Notes under the pieces: generated by a model | Seen by the model: the letters and a program-made list of their open reading frames with translations, nothing else | The model's database searches: none | What the model was told of the DNA's origin: nothing | Position numbers and translations under genes: made by a program | Source: JBBRDU01 sp038230335 | Lineage (GTDB): Bacteria > Verrucomicrobiota > Verrucomicrobiia > Chthoniobacterales > UBA10450 | Assembly (NCBI GenBank): GCA_038230335.1 | Contig: JBBRNL010000005.1 | Span: 1-64,000, forward strand | Direction of reading: 5' to 3' | DNA length: 64,000 nucleotides | Shown: one piece after another, positions 1-7,362 of the stretch | Numbering within the stretch: the stretch's first letter is position 1 | Layout: the number at the start of each line of letters is the position of its first letter

Positions 1-2
1 CG

Positions 3-65
3 GATAACCCTGAGGATTTTGATTGGGAAGGCTTTTACAAATCCGTTAAGGATTTTCTGCCATGA
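3..65 (+). CDS. C-terminal end of an unidentified protein (5' end outside window)
   Basis: The window opens inside an open frame that reads DNPEDFDWEGFYKSVKDFLP and then stops at TGA (63-65). The acidic/aromatic composition looks like a genuine protein tail, and no other frame is open through the left edge with comparable composition. Only 20 residues are visible, so no family can be named. An ATG overlaps the stop (62-64) and opens a 27-codon frame, which may be chance. Confidence 0.45.
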   Translation, partial: DNPEDFDWEGFYKSVKDFLP

Positions 66-356
66 CGACGCTGGGCCTTCTTTCCTGGCTGCAGCGCTCG
101 ATCTTCAGCTGCCGCTCGCAGCTGATCCTCCGCGCGAGCTTCTAGCTCAACTCTTCGCTGCTTCTCCTGCTCATCATCGCCGATCGCAGCGCCTGCTTCG
201 CGTCGCCAGCCGCCGCGCTTTTCCCCTCAGACCTTTGCGTTTTTCCCTCGAACCTCGCCGCGCCTTACAGATGTTCTGTGTTAAGATGACATCCGGCGCC
301 TGGCCGACCGGAGATTCGAACGCCGAACGCTCAACGCGGTCCGCAAGCACACGAGG
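66..356. other. Intergenic region without a recognisable gene
   Basis: No convincing coding frame. The 115-codon frame that covers it is rich in Arg, Ser and Leu, has no domain-like pattern and runs into the 117-bp repeat. A T-loop-like GGAGATTCGAAC at about 310-321 is not accompanied by acceptor, D or anticodon stems, so it is not a tRNA. Confidence 0.5.
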
Positions 357-473
357 GTCATCCTGAGCCAGCGAAGACGGCGAAGGATCCCGCCCATTCA
401 GACGGCGTTACGCGATGTATTTAGTGTGAGCCACGGAGCGCGCGCAAGGTCCCTCGCTGGCGCTCGGGATGAC
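357..473. repeat. 117-bp inverted-repeat element, copy 1
   Basis: Begins GTCATCCTGAGC and ends with its near-complement GCTCGGGATGAC (11 of 12 bases pair). The first about 50 bases are almost identical to the second copy at 3976-4092, and both copies are exactly 117 bp. The middle has partial dyad symmetry. It resembles a non-autonomous MITE or REP-type palindromic element. It lies between the downstream end of the cysS-linked operon and the preceding gene. Confidence 0.7.
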
Positions 474-513
474 AGAGAGAAGGAAGCGCGTTTGCGAAAG
501 CGCTGAACGGATC
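474..513. other. Short spacer after the repeat
   Basis: Forty bases between the inverted-repeat element and the stop codon of the beta-helix gene. No strong hairpin followed by a T-run is visible here, so the minus-strand operon may terminate in the repeat itself. Confidence 0.3.
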
Positions 514-1206
514 CTATTTCGGCCCGGGTAGATCGTGCCGCGCGATCACCTGATGCTGTTGTCGCACCTTGAGAATGCTGCCGTGCGGCAGGACTCCGCG
601 AAAGTTGGTGCCAGGATACACGATGCAATCGCGGCCGAGCACGCTGCCGGGATTGATCACGGCGTTGCAACCAACCTCCGTTCGATCGCCGATGATCGCG
701 CCAAATTTAGTCAGCCCCGTCACGATATTTCCCTCTTCGGCCGCCACCGCGATTTCGCGGTGATCCAGTTTTACGTTTGAGAGAATGACGCCGGCGCCGA
801 GATGTGCTTTGTAACCAAGAATCGAATCTCCCACGTAGTTGAAGTGCGGGACCTGGGCTTCGTCGAAGAGAATGCAATTTTTGAACTCGCACGAATTACC
901 GAGGACCGCGCCGTCGCCTACGATGACGTTCTCGCGGATATAACAGCCACTGCGGATATGACAGTTTTCGCCAATCCAGGCCGGCCCTTTTAGAAATGCA
1001 CCCTGTTCAATGATGGTGCCGGCTCCGACGAACACATTGCGGCTGATGAATGGCTTCCCAATCAACTCCCCGAGCACGCCTGGCTTGAGACGGAATTGCA
1101 GGTAGCTGGCAATTTGCTTGAGGGCGTCCCAGACGTATTTCTGGTTCTCAAATAGCTTGGAATGAGCGGTGTGCTCGAGTTGGAGGAGTTCGGCCGGAGC
1201 AAACAT
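514..1206 (-). CDS. Left-handed beta-helix (hexapeptide-repeat) sugar-nucleotide acyltransferase-like protein
   Basis: About 230 residues, most of them imperfect hexapeptide turns (for example NVFVGAGTIIEQGAFL, NVIVGDGAVLGNSCEF, VGCNAVINPGSVLGRDC) typical of LbetaH acyltransferases such as the C-terminal half of GlmU and related UDP-GlcNAc pyrophosphorylase-like proteins. No nucleotidyltransferase N-domain precedes it; instead there is a short helical N-terminus of about 50 residues. A TTG 15 bases upstream would overlap the cysS stop by 4 bases; I prefer the ATG at 1206 because it is a normal start and leaves an 11-base gap. Co-transcription with cysS is likely. The exact substrate cannot be read from the sequence. 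Confidence 0.8.
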   Translation of the reverse strand: MFAPAELLQLEHTAHSKLFENQKYVWDALKQIASYLQFRLKPGVLGELIGKPFISRNVFVGAGTIIEQGAFLKGPAWIGENCHIRSGCYIRENVIVGDGAVLGNSCEFKNCILFDEAQVPHFNYVGDSILGYKAHLGAGVILSNVKLDHREIAVAAEEGNIVTGLTKFGAIIGDRTEVGCNAVINPGSVLGRDCIVYPGTNFRGVLPHGSILKVRQQHQVIARHDLPGPK

Positions 1207-1217
1207 CTTGTTCAGAA

Positions 1218-2624
1218 TCAAACGCGCGCGCCTTGTGTCACCTTCTGCCCATCCTTGGTGTCGCGCACGTCCCAGCCCAGCGCATTCAATTCGTCGCGCA
1301 ATTGATCACTTTTTTTCCACTCTTTGGCAAGCCTGGCTCTGGCCCGCTCGTCCGCCAGTCGAGCAACCTCGGCGGGCAGAGACGATTCTTGCGCGGTGAG
1401 TTGGAGCACCTGGTCAATGCGCTGCCACCAGGCCAGCCACCCACCCGCGCTTTCCGCGGTGAGTTCATTTCGATCCATCGCCCGGTTGGTGTCGCGGATG
1501 GATTCGAAAAGAAAGCCCAGCGCTGCCGAGATATTAAGGTCGTCATCGAGCGATTCCTCAAATTTGGCCGGAATGACGGCTTCCGATGGGTTGTTCCCTT
1601 TTCCGCCGGCGATTGTGACCAGTCGCTGCGACCAGCCGTCAATGCGTTTCAACGATTCGCGCGCCTCCTCCATTCCTTCCCAGGTAAAGTTAAGCGGCAT
1701 GCGATAGTTCACACGCAGCAACGCGTAGCGAACCTCACGCCCGGTGTATCCCTTCGCGATGGCATCGGCCAGGGTGTAGAAATTCCCGAAGGATTTCGCC
1801 ATCTTCTGTCCATCAACCATGAGGTGAGCGCAGTGCAACCAGTAACGAACGAATGTCTTTCCGGTGCAGCCCTCGGATTGCGCGATCTCCGCTTCGTGGT
1901 GCGGAAAGATGTTATCGACGCCGCCGCAATGGATATCCAGCTGATCGCCCAATAAGGCTGTGGCCATGGCGCTGCATTCAATGTGCCATCCGGGCCGTCC
2001 CCGTCCCCATGGGCTTTCCCATGCGACCTCGCCGTCCGCTTCATCCCAGGCCTTCCAGAGCGCGAAGTCACCCACGTGTTCCTTGTCGTACTCGTCGTTC
2101 TTGACGCGCCCGGTTGATTGCAACTGCGTCAGATCAAAGTGAGCAAGTTTCCCGTAGCCGGGAAATTTATTGATTCGGAAATAGACGGACTTGTCCTCTG
2201 CTTGATAGGCCAGCTCTCGCGCCATGAGCGTTTCAATCATGGCAATCATGCGGTCGACGTAGCGCTGCTCGGTGGCGGCCGGGAACTCATTGGCGGGCTT
2301 GATGCGCAGGGTGGCGAGGTCCTCCAGAAACGACTGCTTGAAAGGCTCGGTGAAATCCCGGAGAGGCGTTCCGCTCTCACGCGCGCCCCGGATCGTCTTG
2401 TCATCGACGTCCGTGATATTCATGACGCGGTGGACGGCGTAGCCGCGGAGTTCGAGATGACGCTGCAGCAAATCTTCGAAGATGTAAGCGCGGAGGTTCC
2501 CAATGTGGGCGCGGCTGTAGACGGTCGGGCCGCACGTGTACATACTGACCTTCCGTCCAGCCGTGTCCTGCGGCTGAAACTCTTCCAGTTGGCGGGACCA
2601 GGTATTAAATAAACGCAACGCCAT
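1218..2624 (-). CDS. cysS: Cysteinyl-tRNA synthetase
   Basis: Class I aminoacyl-tRNA synthetase that charges tRNA-Cys in the cytoplasm. The 468 residues match the family length. Visible are the TCGPTVY zinc-site segment (Cys31), the HIGN signature (residues 40-43, the HIGH motif), the ECSAMA and HCGGVDNIFPHHE segments that complete the zinc/cysteine-binding pocket, and the KMAKS loop for ATP. The C-terminus carries the usual helical anticodon-binding region. It follows ispF by 21 bases on the same strand and is followed by the beta-helix gene; the order suhB-like, ispF, cysS suggests one transcript. Start is ATG at 2622-2624. Confidence 0.97.
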   Translation of the reverse strand: MALRLFNTWSRQLEEFQPQDTAGRKVSMYTCGPTVYSRAHIGNLRAYIFEDLLQRHLELRGYAVHRVMNITDVDDKTIRGARESGTPLRDFTEPFKQSFLEDLATLRIKPANEFPAATEQRYVDRMIAMIETLMARELAYQAEDKSVYFRINKFPGYGKLAHFDLTQLQSTGRVKNDEYDKEHVGDFALWKAWDEADGEVAWESPWGRGRPGWHIECSAMATALLGDQLDIHCGGVDNIFPHHEAEIAQSEGCTGKTFVRYWLHCAHLMVDGQKMAKSFGNFYTLADAIAKGYTGREVRYALLRVNYRMPLNFTWEGMEEARESLKRIDGWSQRLVTIAGGKGNNPSEAVIPAKFEESLDDDLNISAALGFLFESIRDTNRAMDRNELTAESAGGWLAWWQRIDQVLQLTAQESSLPAEVARLADERARARLAKEWKKSDQLRDELNALGWDVRDTKDGQKVTQGARV

Positions 2625-2645
2625 CTTATCTTGTCGCGCGAGCGA

Positions 2646-3119
2646 CTATCGTTCGACCGTGGCCACGGCCATGGCGGCCATGCCCTCGCCGCGTCCGATC
2701 GATCCGAGGCCCTCATTGGTGGTCGCCTTAATGCCGATATCTGCTTCCTGCATTTGCAGGGCCTGCGCGATGTTCTTTCGCATGGCCGGAATGTGGGGAG
2801 CAATTTTTGGCGCCTCCGCGATCAAGGTGGCGTCAATATTAACGGGCCGCGCTTTGGCCTGCGCGAGCACCCCGGCCACGCGTTTGAGGATATCGATGCT
2901 CGAGATGCCGCGGATGGATTCATCCGTGTTCGGGAAATGATGGCCGATGTCACCGCTGCCAATCGCTCCGAGCAGGGCATCGGCAATGGCGTGGCACAGG
3001 ACATCCGCGTCGGAGTGGCCGTCCAGTCCGACGGTGTGCGGAATGTGCACGCCCCCCAGGACCAACTTCCGTCCTTCGACCAGGCGATGGACGTCGTAAC
3101 CGATGCCGCTCCGCGTCAT
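2646..3119 (-). CDS. ispF: 2-C-methyl-D-erythritol 2,4-cyclodiphosphate synthase
   Basis: Fifth step of the MEP isoprenoid pathway: converts CDP-methylerythritol 2-phosphate to the 2,4-cyclodiphosphate, releasing CMP. The 157-residue length is standard. The N-terminal GYDVHR (residues 7-12, metal ligands Asp9 and His11), DGHSDADVL, DIGHHFPNTD and the C-terminal KATTNEGLGSIGRGEG motifs are all intact. The ATG overlaps the stop of the upstream phosphatase gene by 4 bases (ATGA), so translation is probably coupled. No other MEP-pathway gene lies in the window. Confidence 0.97.
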   Translation of the reverse strand: MTRSGIGYDVHRLVEGRKLVLGGVHIPHTVGLDGHSDADVLCHAIADALLGAIGSGDIGHHFPNTDESIRGISSIDILKRVAGVLAQAKARPVNIDATLIAEAPKIAPHIPAMRKNIAQALQMQEADIGIKATTNEGLGSIGRGEGMAAMAVATVER

Positions 3120-3865
3120 TCCAGTTTCAAATCAACCACGCCATTGGAAGCGATGATGCTGTATTTGTCTTTCATATCCGTGCGCGTCCGCATGTCGACC
3201 TTGCCGCCCGCTGTCTCCACCAGAATCAAGCCGGCCGCAATATCCCACAAGCTGATGCCCTGTTCGATGTAGGCGTCGAGTCGTCCGCACGCGACATAAG
3301 CCATATCGAGGGCGGCGCTGCCGAGCAGCCGGCATTTGCGGGCGCGATGGACCATCTGTTGCAGGAGGGGAAGGCCGGCCGCAATCGTCTCTCCGGTTTT
3401 GGAAAGGCCGACCGAAATGATGGACTGAGCAAGATCGGTCCGCTCGCTCACGCGAAATTCCTGACCGTTGAGTTTTGGTTTTTCCCCTTTCTGGGTGGCC
3501 CACAATTCGTCGCGGATGGGATCGTAGATAACGCCGACGATGATCTCGCTCGACCGGCGCAGGGCGATCGAAACGCAAAAATGGGGGATGCCATAAAAGT
3601 AGTTTACAGTTCCGTCGAGCGGATCGACGACCCACTGATACTCGCTTGATTGGTCGCCTACGATCCCTTCTTCGCCGTAAAGAGCGTGCTCGGGAAACTG
3701 GTCGAGAAGTTGTTTCGTAATGAGATCCTGCGTCTCCACGTCGATGGCCAGTTTGATGTCGTGCGCTTCGGCCACGTTAACGCGGAGGGGGCCGTGGAAG
3801 CTGGCGCGGAGCAATTGGCCGGCGGCGCGCGCGGCCTCTTCGGCCGCCTCCCGGTAGTGCATCAT
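3116..3865 (-). CDS. suhB: Inositol-1-monophosphatase family protein
   Basis: Mg-dependent sugar-phosphatase fold of 249 residues. The metal-binding motifs are visible: the GEEG segment, DPLDGTVNY (motif A) and LWDIAAGLILVETAGG (motif B). Family members hydrolyse inositol phosphates, fructose-1,6-bisphosphate, PAP or histidinol phosphate, and SuhB also assists rRNA transcription in Escherichia coli; which applies here is not clear from sequence, so the symbol is by family only. It is the first gene of a tight suhB-ispF-cysS row and overlaps ispF by 4 bases. Two adjacent ATGs (3865 and 3862) are possible starts. Confidence 0.88.
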   Translation of the reverse strand: MMHYREAAEEAARAAGQLLRASFHGPLRVNVAEAHDIKLAIDVETQDLITKQLLDQFPEHALYGEEGIVGDQSSEYQWVVDPLDGTVNYFYGIPHFCVSIALRRSSEIIVGVIYDPIRDELWATQKGEKPKLNGQEFRVSERTDLAQSIISVGLSKTGETIAAGLPLLQQMVHRARKCRLLGSAALDMAYVACGRLDAYIEQGISLWDIAAGLILVETAGGKVDMRTRTDMKDKYSIIASNGVVDLKLE

Positions 3866-3975
3866 GATGCGAGACTAATAGAGGCGTGCGCCGGGAGTGC
3901 CAAATGGTTTTGGATAAGGTAGCCGGTTCGAATTCGATTCAGGTTCTCCGGCGCGCGTGCCCCGCTCTCTCGCCT
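3866..3975. other. Upstream region of the suhB-ispF-cysS operon
   Basis: About 110 non-coding bases between the phosphatase start and the second inverted-repeat element. The operon promoter is expected here or beyond the repeat, but I see no clear -35/-10 pair. Confidence 0.3.
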
Positions 3976-4092
3976 GTCATCCTGAGCCAGCGAAGACGGC
4001 GAAGGATCTCACCCATTCAGACGGCGGCACACGATTGTTGATGGTGTGCCGCGCCAGCGCCTGTGGGGTCCTTCGCATTCGCTCAGGATGAC
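3976..4092. repeat. 117-bp inverted-repeat element, copy 2
   Basis: Starts GTCATCCTGAGC and ends with the exact reverse complement GCTCAGGATGAC, a perfect 12-bp terminal inverted repeat. A central stem GGCACAC/GTGTGCC (about 4027-4050) makes the whole element a long imperfect palindrome. The left half is almost identical to copy 1 at 357-473, and the length is the same (117 bp), while the centre has diverged. Confidence 0.75.
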
Positions 4093-4232
4093 ACGTTGAG
4101 GAGGTTGACTGGGCGCGATCAGGCGCCGCGTGAATGTCCATCAGAAGGCAGTTGATCCAACCACCTCTACAACGCCTGGGGCGCGGCGTGCATTTTGTTT
4201 CACCGTTCGCAAAATCCGTGGACGTTCTGTCC

Positions 4233-4270
4233 AAAAAAAACCGGGAGGAAAAATAAATTTCTCCTCCCGG
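4233..4270 (-). terminator. Rho-independent terminator of the 21-residue peptide gene
   Basis: Read on the minus strand: stem CCGGGAGGA, A/T-rich loop of about 12 bases, stem TCCTCCCGG, then eight T residues. A perfect 9-bp GC-rich hairpin with a T-run is a textbook intrinsic terminator. It sits about 55 bases after the stop codon of the small gene at 4325-4390 and ends the coaC-coaB transcript as well. Confidence 0.9.
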
Positions 4271-4324
4271 GTTGAAGTTGGAATGTAACTCCGAAAAATT
4301 CGGAGTCGTTCAAGGCGCTAAGCG

Positions 4325-4390
4325 TTAGTGCCTTTTTTTCTTCGCACTCTTTTTCTTAGCGGCTTTCTTAGCTTTTTTCTTTGCTGCCAT
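4325..4390 (-). CDS. 21-residue Lys/Ala-rich basic micro-protein
   Basis: ATG at 4388-4390 opens a frame of MAAKKKAKKAAKKKSAKKKR ending in His and TAA. Twelve of 21 residues are lysine, plus one arginine, so the peptide is strongly cationic and resembles the repeat tail of histone H1 or the basic extensions of some DNA-binding proteins. A purine-rich AAAGGGGGGAATG leader places a Shine-Dalgarno-like GGGGGG about 9 bases upstream, and a strong terminator follows. The gene is downstream of coaB on the same strand, 82 bases after its stop. Having its own leader and terminator argues for a real gene; the function is unknown (nucleoid or RNA binding is a guess). Confidence 0.6.
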   Translation of the reverse strand: MAAKKKAKKAAKKKSAKKKRH

Positions 4391-4465
4391 CGTTCATTCC
4401 CCCCTTTCGGTCCGCACACTTTGCGGAGGGTTGGTGAAGAATTAAAACTACTTCACTTACACACG

Positions 4466-4493
4466 TCAGTAATCACCACGTTTTTTTTGTCAA
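4466..4493 (-). promoter_or_regulatory. Possible sigma70-type promoter for the micro-protein
   Basis: On the minus strand a perfect TTGACA (4493-4488) lies at the end of coaB, followed after 16 bases by TACTGA, a weak -10 match. The spacer begins with an A-run. This would give the micro-protein gene its own transcript with a leader of about 70 bases. The weak -10 keeps confidence low. Confidence 0.3.
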
Positions 4494-5129
4494 ACTTTTT
4501 TCTCGTGTGTTTGTAATTATTTTTATGAGCTCAATCGCGATATTTTTTTTGGAGGCGCGAGATATTTTAGTGATTTCGCCATTTCGAAAAAAAACCGTGA
4601 CTTCATTTTCGTCGCTTTCCATTCCAGTTTCGGCGCGACTAACATCGTTCCCCACGACCATGTCGCAATTCTTGGCCCGCAGTTTTTTGCGTGCGTTTTC
4701 TTCGAGGTCGTTAGTCTCGGCGGCAAAGCCGACCACGAGAAGATTGCGATCGTGCGAGGCGATCGACGAAAGGATGTCGCGGGTCGGCACGAGCTCCAGA
4801 ATCAGGCCGGCCGCGCCTTTCTTGATTTTGTAGGGCGAAGCCTGGGCCGGTTTGTAATCGGCTACGGCTGCGCACATTACGAGGACGTCGCACCCGGCCA
4901 AATGCTGATGCACGGCGTCGTGCATTTGATCGCTCGTTACGACAGAGATGGTTCGCGCTGGCTTGGGCGCGGGCAGACTGACCGGGCCGGAAATGAGGAC
5001 CACTTCGTGGCCGGCGGCGAGAGCAGCCTCGGCCAGCGCGTAGCCCATCTTGCCGGAAGAGCGATTACTCAGATAGCGAACAGGATCGATTGGCTCGCGC
5101 GTGGGCCCGGCCGTAATAAGGAATTTCAC
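4473..5129 (-). CDS. coaB: Phosphopantothenate-cysteine ligase (stand-alone CoaB)
   Basis: Condenses 4'-phosphopantothenate with cysteine using a nucleotide triphosphate in coenzyme A synthesis. The 218 residues correspond only to the CoaB half of the usual fused CoaBC: ITAGPTREPIDPVRYLSNRSSG at the N-terminus, the AAVADYKP segment, GFAAETND and the KNCDMVVGND loop are present. It starts with GTG at 5127-5129, overlapping the coaC stop by 4 bases (GTGA), so the two halves are made from one transcript and probably associate. The last about 15 residues are Lys/Thr-rich. Confidence 0.93.
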   Translation of the reverse strand: MKFLITAGPTREPIDPVRYLSNRSSGKMGYALAEAALAAGHEVVLISGPVSLPAPKPARTISVVTSDQMHDAVHQHLAGCDVLVMCAAVADYKPAQASPYKIKKGAAGLILELVPTRDILSSIASHDRNLLVVGFAAETNDLEENARKKLRAKNCDMVVGNDVSRAETGMESDENEVTVFFRNGEITKISRASKKNIAIELIKIITNTREKSLTKKTW

Positions 5130-5722
5130 GCGATCAGATTTTGCTGACGGGCGAGCAGAAACTCAACGCGAAAGGCAATGTCGTCGACCTTCCAGAGACG
5201 GCCAACGCCTTCGTAGCCGCAGGCCAGCATTCCTTCTTCCGGTCCGATGAAATCGACGCCGCGCGCCTTAAGCAGTTCGACATTCGCCTGCGTGGCGGCG
5301 TGTTCCCACATTTTTCCATTCATGGCCGGAGCGAGCAGAATGGGCGCGCGGGTGGCCAGCGCGATGGCGGTGAGAGGATGATTGGCCAGGCCGTGCGCCA
5401 GTTCTGCGATGACATGGGCGGTAGCGGGCGCGATGAGAAGAAGGTTGGCCCGGTCGGCCAGCTCAATGTGGCCAGGTTGCCAATTCTCCTTTTCGTCGAA
5501 GAAACTGGTCGTCACGGGATTCTTGGAAAGAGTCTGTAAAGTCAGCGGCGTGATGAATTCGGCCGCGTCGCGAGTCATGACGACAAAGACGCCGTGTCCC
5601 TGTTTCACGAGCAGGCTGGCCAGTTCAGCGGATTTGTAGGCAGCAATCGAACCGGTCACACCGAGGACGATCGATTTAACTGTTCCCGTCTTTTCACTTT
5701 TACGTTTCGAGTCCTGTGGCAT
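5126..5722 (-). CDS. coaC: Phosphopantothenoylcysteine decarboxylase (stand-alone CoaC)
   Basis: FMN-dependent decarboxylation of phosphopantothenoylcysteine to 4'-phosphopantetheine. Flavoprotein fold of 198 residues: VLGVTGSIAAYKS near the N-terminus, the active-site His region PGHIELADRAN, IAPATAHVIAELAHG, and the APAMNGKMWEH substrate loop with GYEGVGRLW following. In most bacteria this domain is fused to CoaB; here a 4-base overlap separates them. The gene lies 12 bases downstream of gmk, without the rpoZ that often sits between. Confidence 0.93.
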   Translation of the reverse strand: MPQDSKRKSEKTGTVKSIVLGVTGSIAAYKSAELASLLVKQGHGVFVVMTRDAAEFITPLTLQTLSKNPVTTSFFDEKENWQPGHIELADRANLLLIAPATAHVIAELAHGLANHPLTAIALATRAPILLAPAMNGKMWEHAATQANVELLKARGVDFIGPEEGMLACGYEGVGRLWKVDDIAFRVEFLLARQQNLIA

Positions 5723-5734
5723 GGCCGGTATCGA

Positions 5735-6346
5735 TCAGTTCTGAATCAAACGACTGCTCAGATAGCGTTCCGCTCCGATAATGTGACGGAACTTCTGCAA
5801 ATCTTCTTCCATTGATTGACTGATGATGGTGTAGCGATAGTCGCGCCAAAGTTCCATTTCCCGCGCCGCATTGACGAGACGGAGCTCTATCTGTTCGAGC
5901 GTTTCGGTGCCTCGCTTGGTCAGGCGTCGGCGCAACTCTTCCAAGTTTGGGGGCATAATAAAGACATCGGTCAAGGCGCGCCGGATGAACTCATCTCCGC
6001 AGTCGCGAATGGCGGCGGCGCCCTGCGTATCGATATCGATGAGAACATCGACGCCTTTCCGGAGATTGTTCATCAACGGTTCCCGCAAAGTGCCGTAGAA
6101 GTGCTCATGCACTCTGGCATGCTCGAGAAAATCGCCGCCCTGAACCCGCGCTTGGAAATCGGTCTCGCTGAGAAACTGATAATCTTCACCCTCGATCTCG
6201 CCGGCTCGCGGCGTCCGGGTCGTGCAGGAAACCGAGTAGACGAAATCGGGCGTCTGGCGCAAGGCATCGCAGATCGTCGTCTTGCCCGCGCCGGATGGGG
6301 CCGAAATAACGAATAGAATTCCGTAACGGCTGAACTGCTTATTCAA
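5735..6346 (-). CDS. gmk: Guanylate kinase
   Basis: Phosphorylates GMP to GDP with ATP. 203 residues with the P-loop SAPSGAGKTTIC near the N-terminus, the GMP-binding SCTTRTPRAGEIEGEDYQF segment, and the lid-region RLTKRGTE. It overlaps the end of yicC by 8 bases, so the yicC-gmk-coaC-coaB order probably forms one operon. The start appears to be TTG (6344-6346); no ATG or GTG precedes the P-loop in frame. Confidence 0.96.
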   Translation of the reverse strand: MNKQFSRYGILFVISAPSGAGKTTICDALRQTPDFVYSVSCTTRTPRAGEIEGEDYQFLSETDFQARVQGGDFLEHARVHEHFYGTLREPLMNNLRKGVDVLIDIDTQGAAAIRDCGDEFIRRALTDVFIMPPNLEELRRRLTKRGTETLEQIELRLVNAAREMELWRDYRYTIISQSMEEDLQKFRHIIGAERYLSSRLIQN

Positions 6347-7214
6347 GGTTTTGAATCTGTTCGCGGATTTTTTCCAGCTCGGCCTTCAGGTTCACAACCA
6401 GTTGGGAAATGGTGGCATCATTGGCCTTCGAACCGAGCGTGTTCACTTCGCGGAAGATTTCCTGGGTGATGAATTCGAGAGTGCGCCCGACCGGTTCGTT
6501 CTTGCGCAGGTGATGGGCAAATTGGGCGAGATGGCTTTCCAAACGGGTCAGCTCTTCGGAAATATCGGAGCGATCCGCGAAAAACGAGATCTCCTTAATG
6601 AGGCGATCGTCGTCGGCCGCGATGGGAACGCCCGCTTTCTCGATCCGGTCGAGCAGGGCAGCGCGGTATTTTTTGACCACTTCCGGATGGAGGGCGCGGA
6701 TCTCCTTCAAGGTCTTGCGCATCGCCTTCAAGCGGTGAATCAAATCCTTGGCCAGATGTTTCCCTTCGCTCTCGCGCATCCTGACCAACTCGGCGAGGGC
6801 CACGCGCAGAGCCCGCTCTACCGTGGGCCACGCTTCCTCCGGCTTGATTGTTTCCTCAGGTGCGCGCATCACCCCGGGGGCCTGTAGAATTGTGCCGATC
6901 GTGATTTCTCCGGGTGCGCTTAACTCTTTCTGCAACGCGCGCATAGCGTCGTGATAAGAGCGCGCCAGTTCCGTATCGAGCGCCAGTTTGGGCGAACCGT
7001 TCGACCCTTGGTGCAGGCAGACGAGGACGTTGGTCCGGCCGCGGGAGATGCTTTCATTGATCGTTTGCCGAATGCGCGGTTCCAGCTCCGTCAAATCGCG
7101 CGGCAGATTGACGACGATATCGCTTTGCTTCCGGTTCACCGTATTCAGCTCCACGCTGAGTTTGGCGCCGTCATGGTCGACTTCTCCGCGACCGTAACCT
7201 GTCATCGATCTCAC
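6339..7214 (-). CDS. yicC: YicC family endoribonuclease
   Basis: 291 residues beginning MRSMTGYGRG, matching the family N-terminus (usually M-I-x-S-M-T-G-F/Y-G-R-G), with NTVNRKQSDI following and the typical acidic C-terminus containing GRTLEFITQEIFREVNTLGSKA and QLVVNLKAELEKIREQIQNLE. YicC proteins are RNA endonucleases implicated in small-RNA decay and stationary-phase survival. Start GTG at 7214 fits the family N-terminus; the ATG at 7205 is the alternative. First gene of the yicC-gmk-coaC-coaB row, the same order as seen in many bacteria. Confidence 0.93.
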   Translation of the reverse strand: MRSMTGYGRGEVDHDGAKLSVELNTVNRKQSDIVVNLPRDLTELEPRIRQTINESISRGRTNVLVCLHQGSNGSPKLALDTELARSYHDAMRALQKELSAPGEITIGTILQAPGVMRAPEETIKPEEAWPTVERALRVALAELVRMRESEGKHLAKDLIHRLKAMRKTLKEIRALHPEVVKKYRAALLDRIEKAGVPIAADDDRLIKEISFFADRSDISEELTRLESHLAQFAHHLRKNEPVGRTLEFITQEIFREVNTLGSKANDATISQLVVNLKAELEKIREQIQNLE

Positions 7215-7362
7215 AACTTAGACTGTGAATTCGAAAGTTCGGATTGTCGACGCGATTTCCAATTCTCTGTCATCCTCAGCGAAGCCGCTGTCTCGGGATC
7301 ACACGCTTTTCGCGCGCGGTGACTAATTCGTTCGAGGCGCCGGTTGAACCAGTGCTGTAATT
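7215..7362. other. Spacer between yicC and trpB with a partial inverted-repeat fragment
   Basis: Contains GTCATCCTCAGCGAAGCCGCTGTCTCGGGATCAC at about 7269-7302, an abridged relative of the GTCATCCTGAGC...GGGATGAC palindromes seen at 357-473 and 3976-4092. The yicC promoter is expected here but no clear hexamers were seen. Confidence 0.35.

Noticed and set aside
300..325. T-loop-like GGAGATTCGAAC suggesting a tRNA
   Set aside because: No acceptor, D or anticodon stem can be drawn on either strand.
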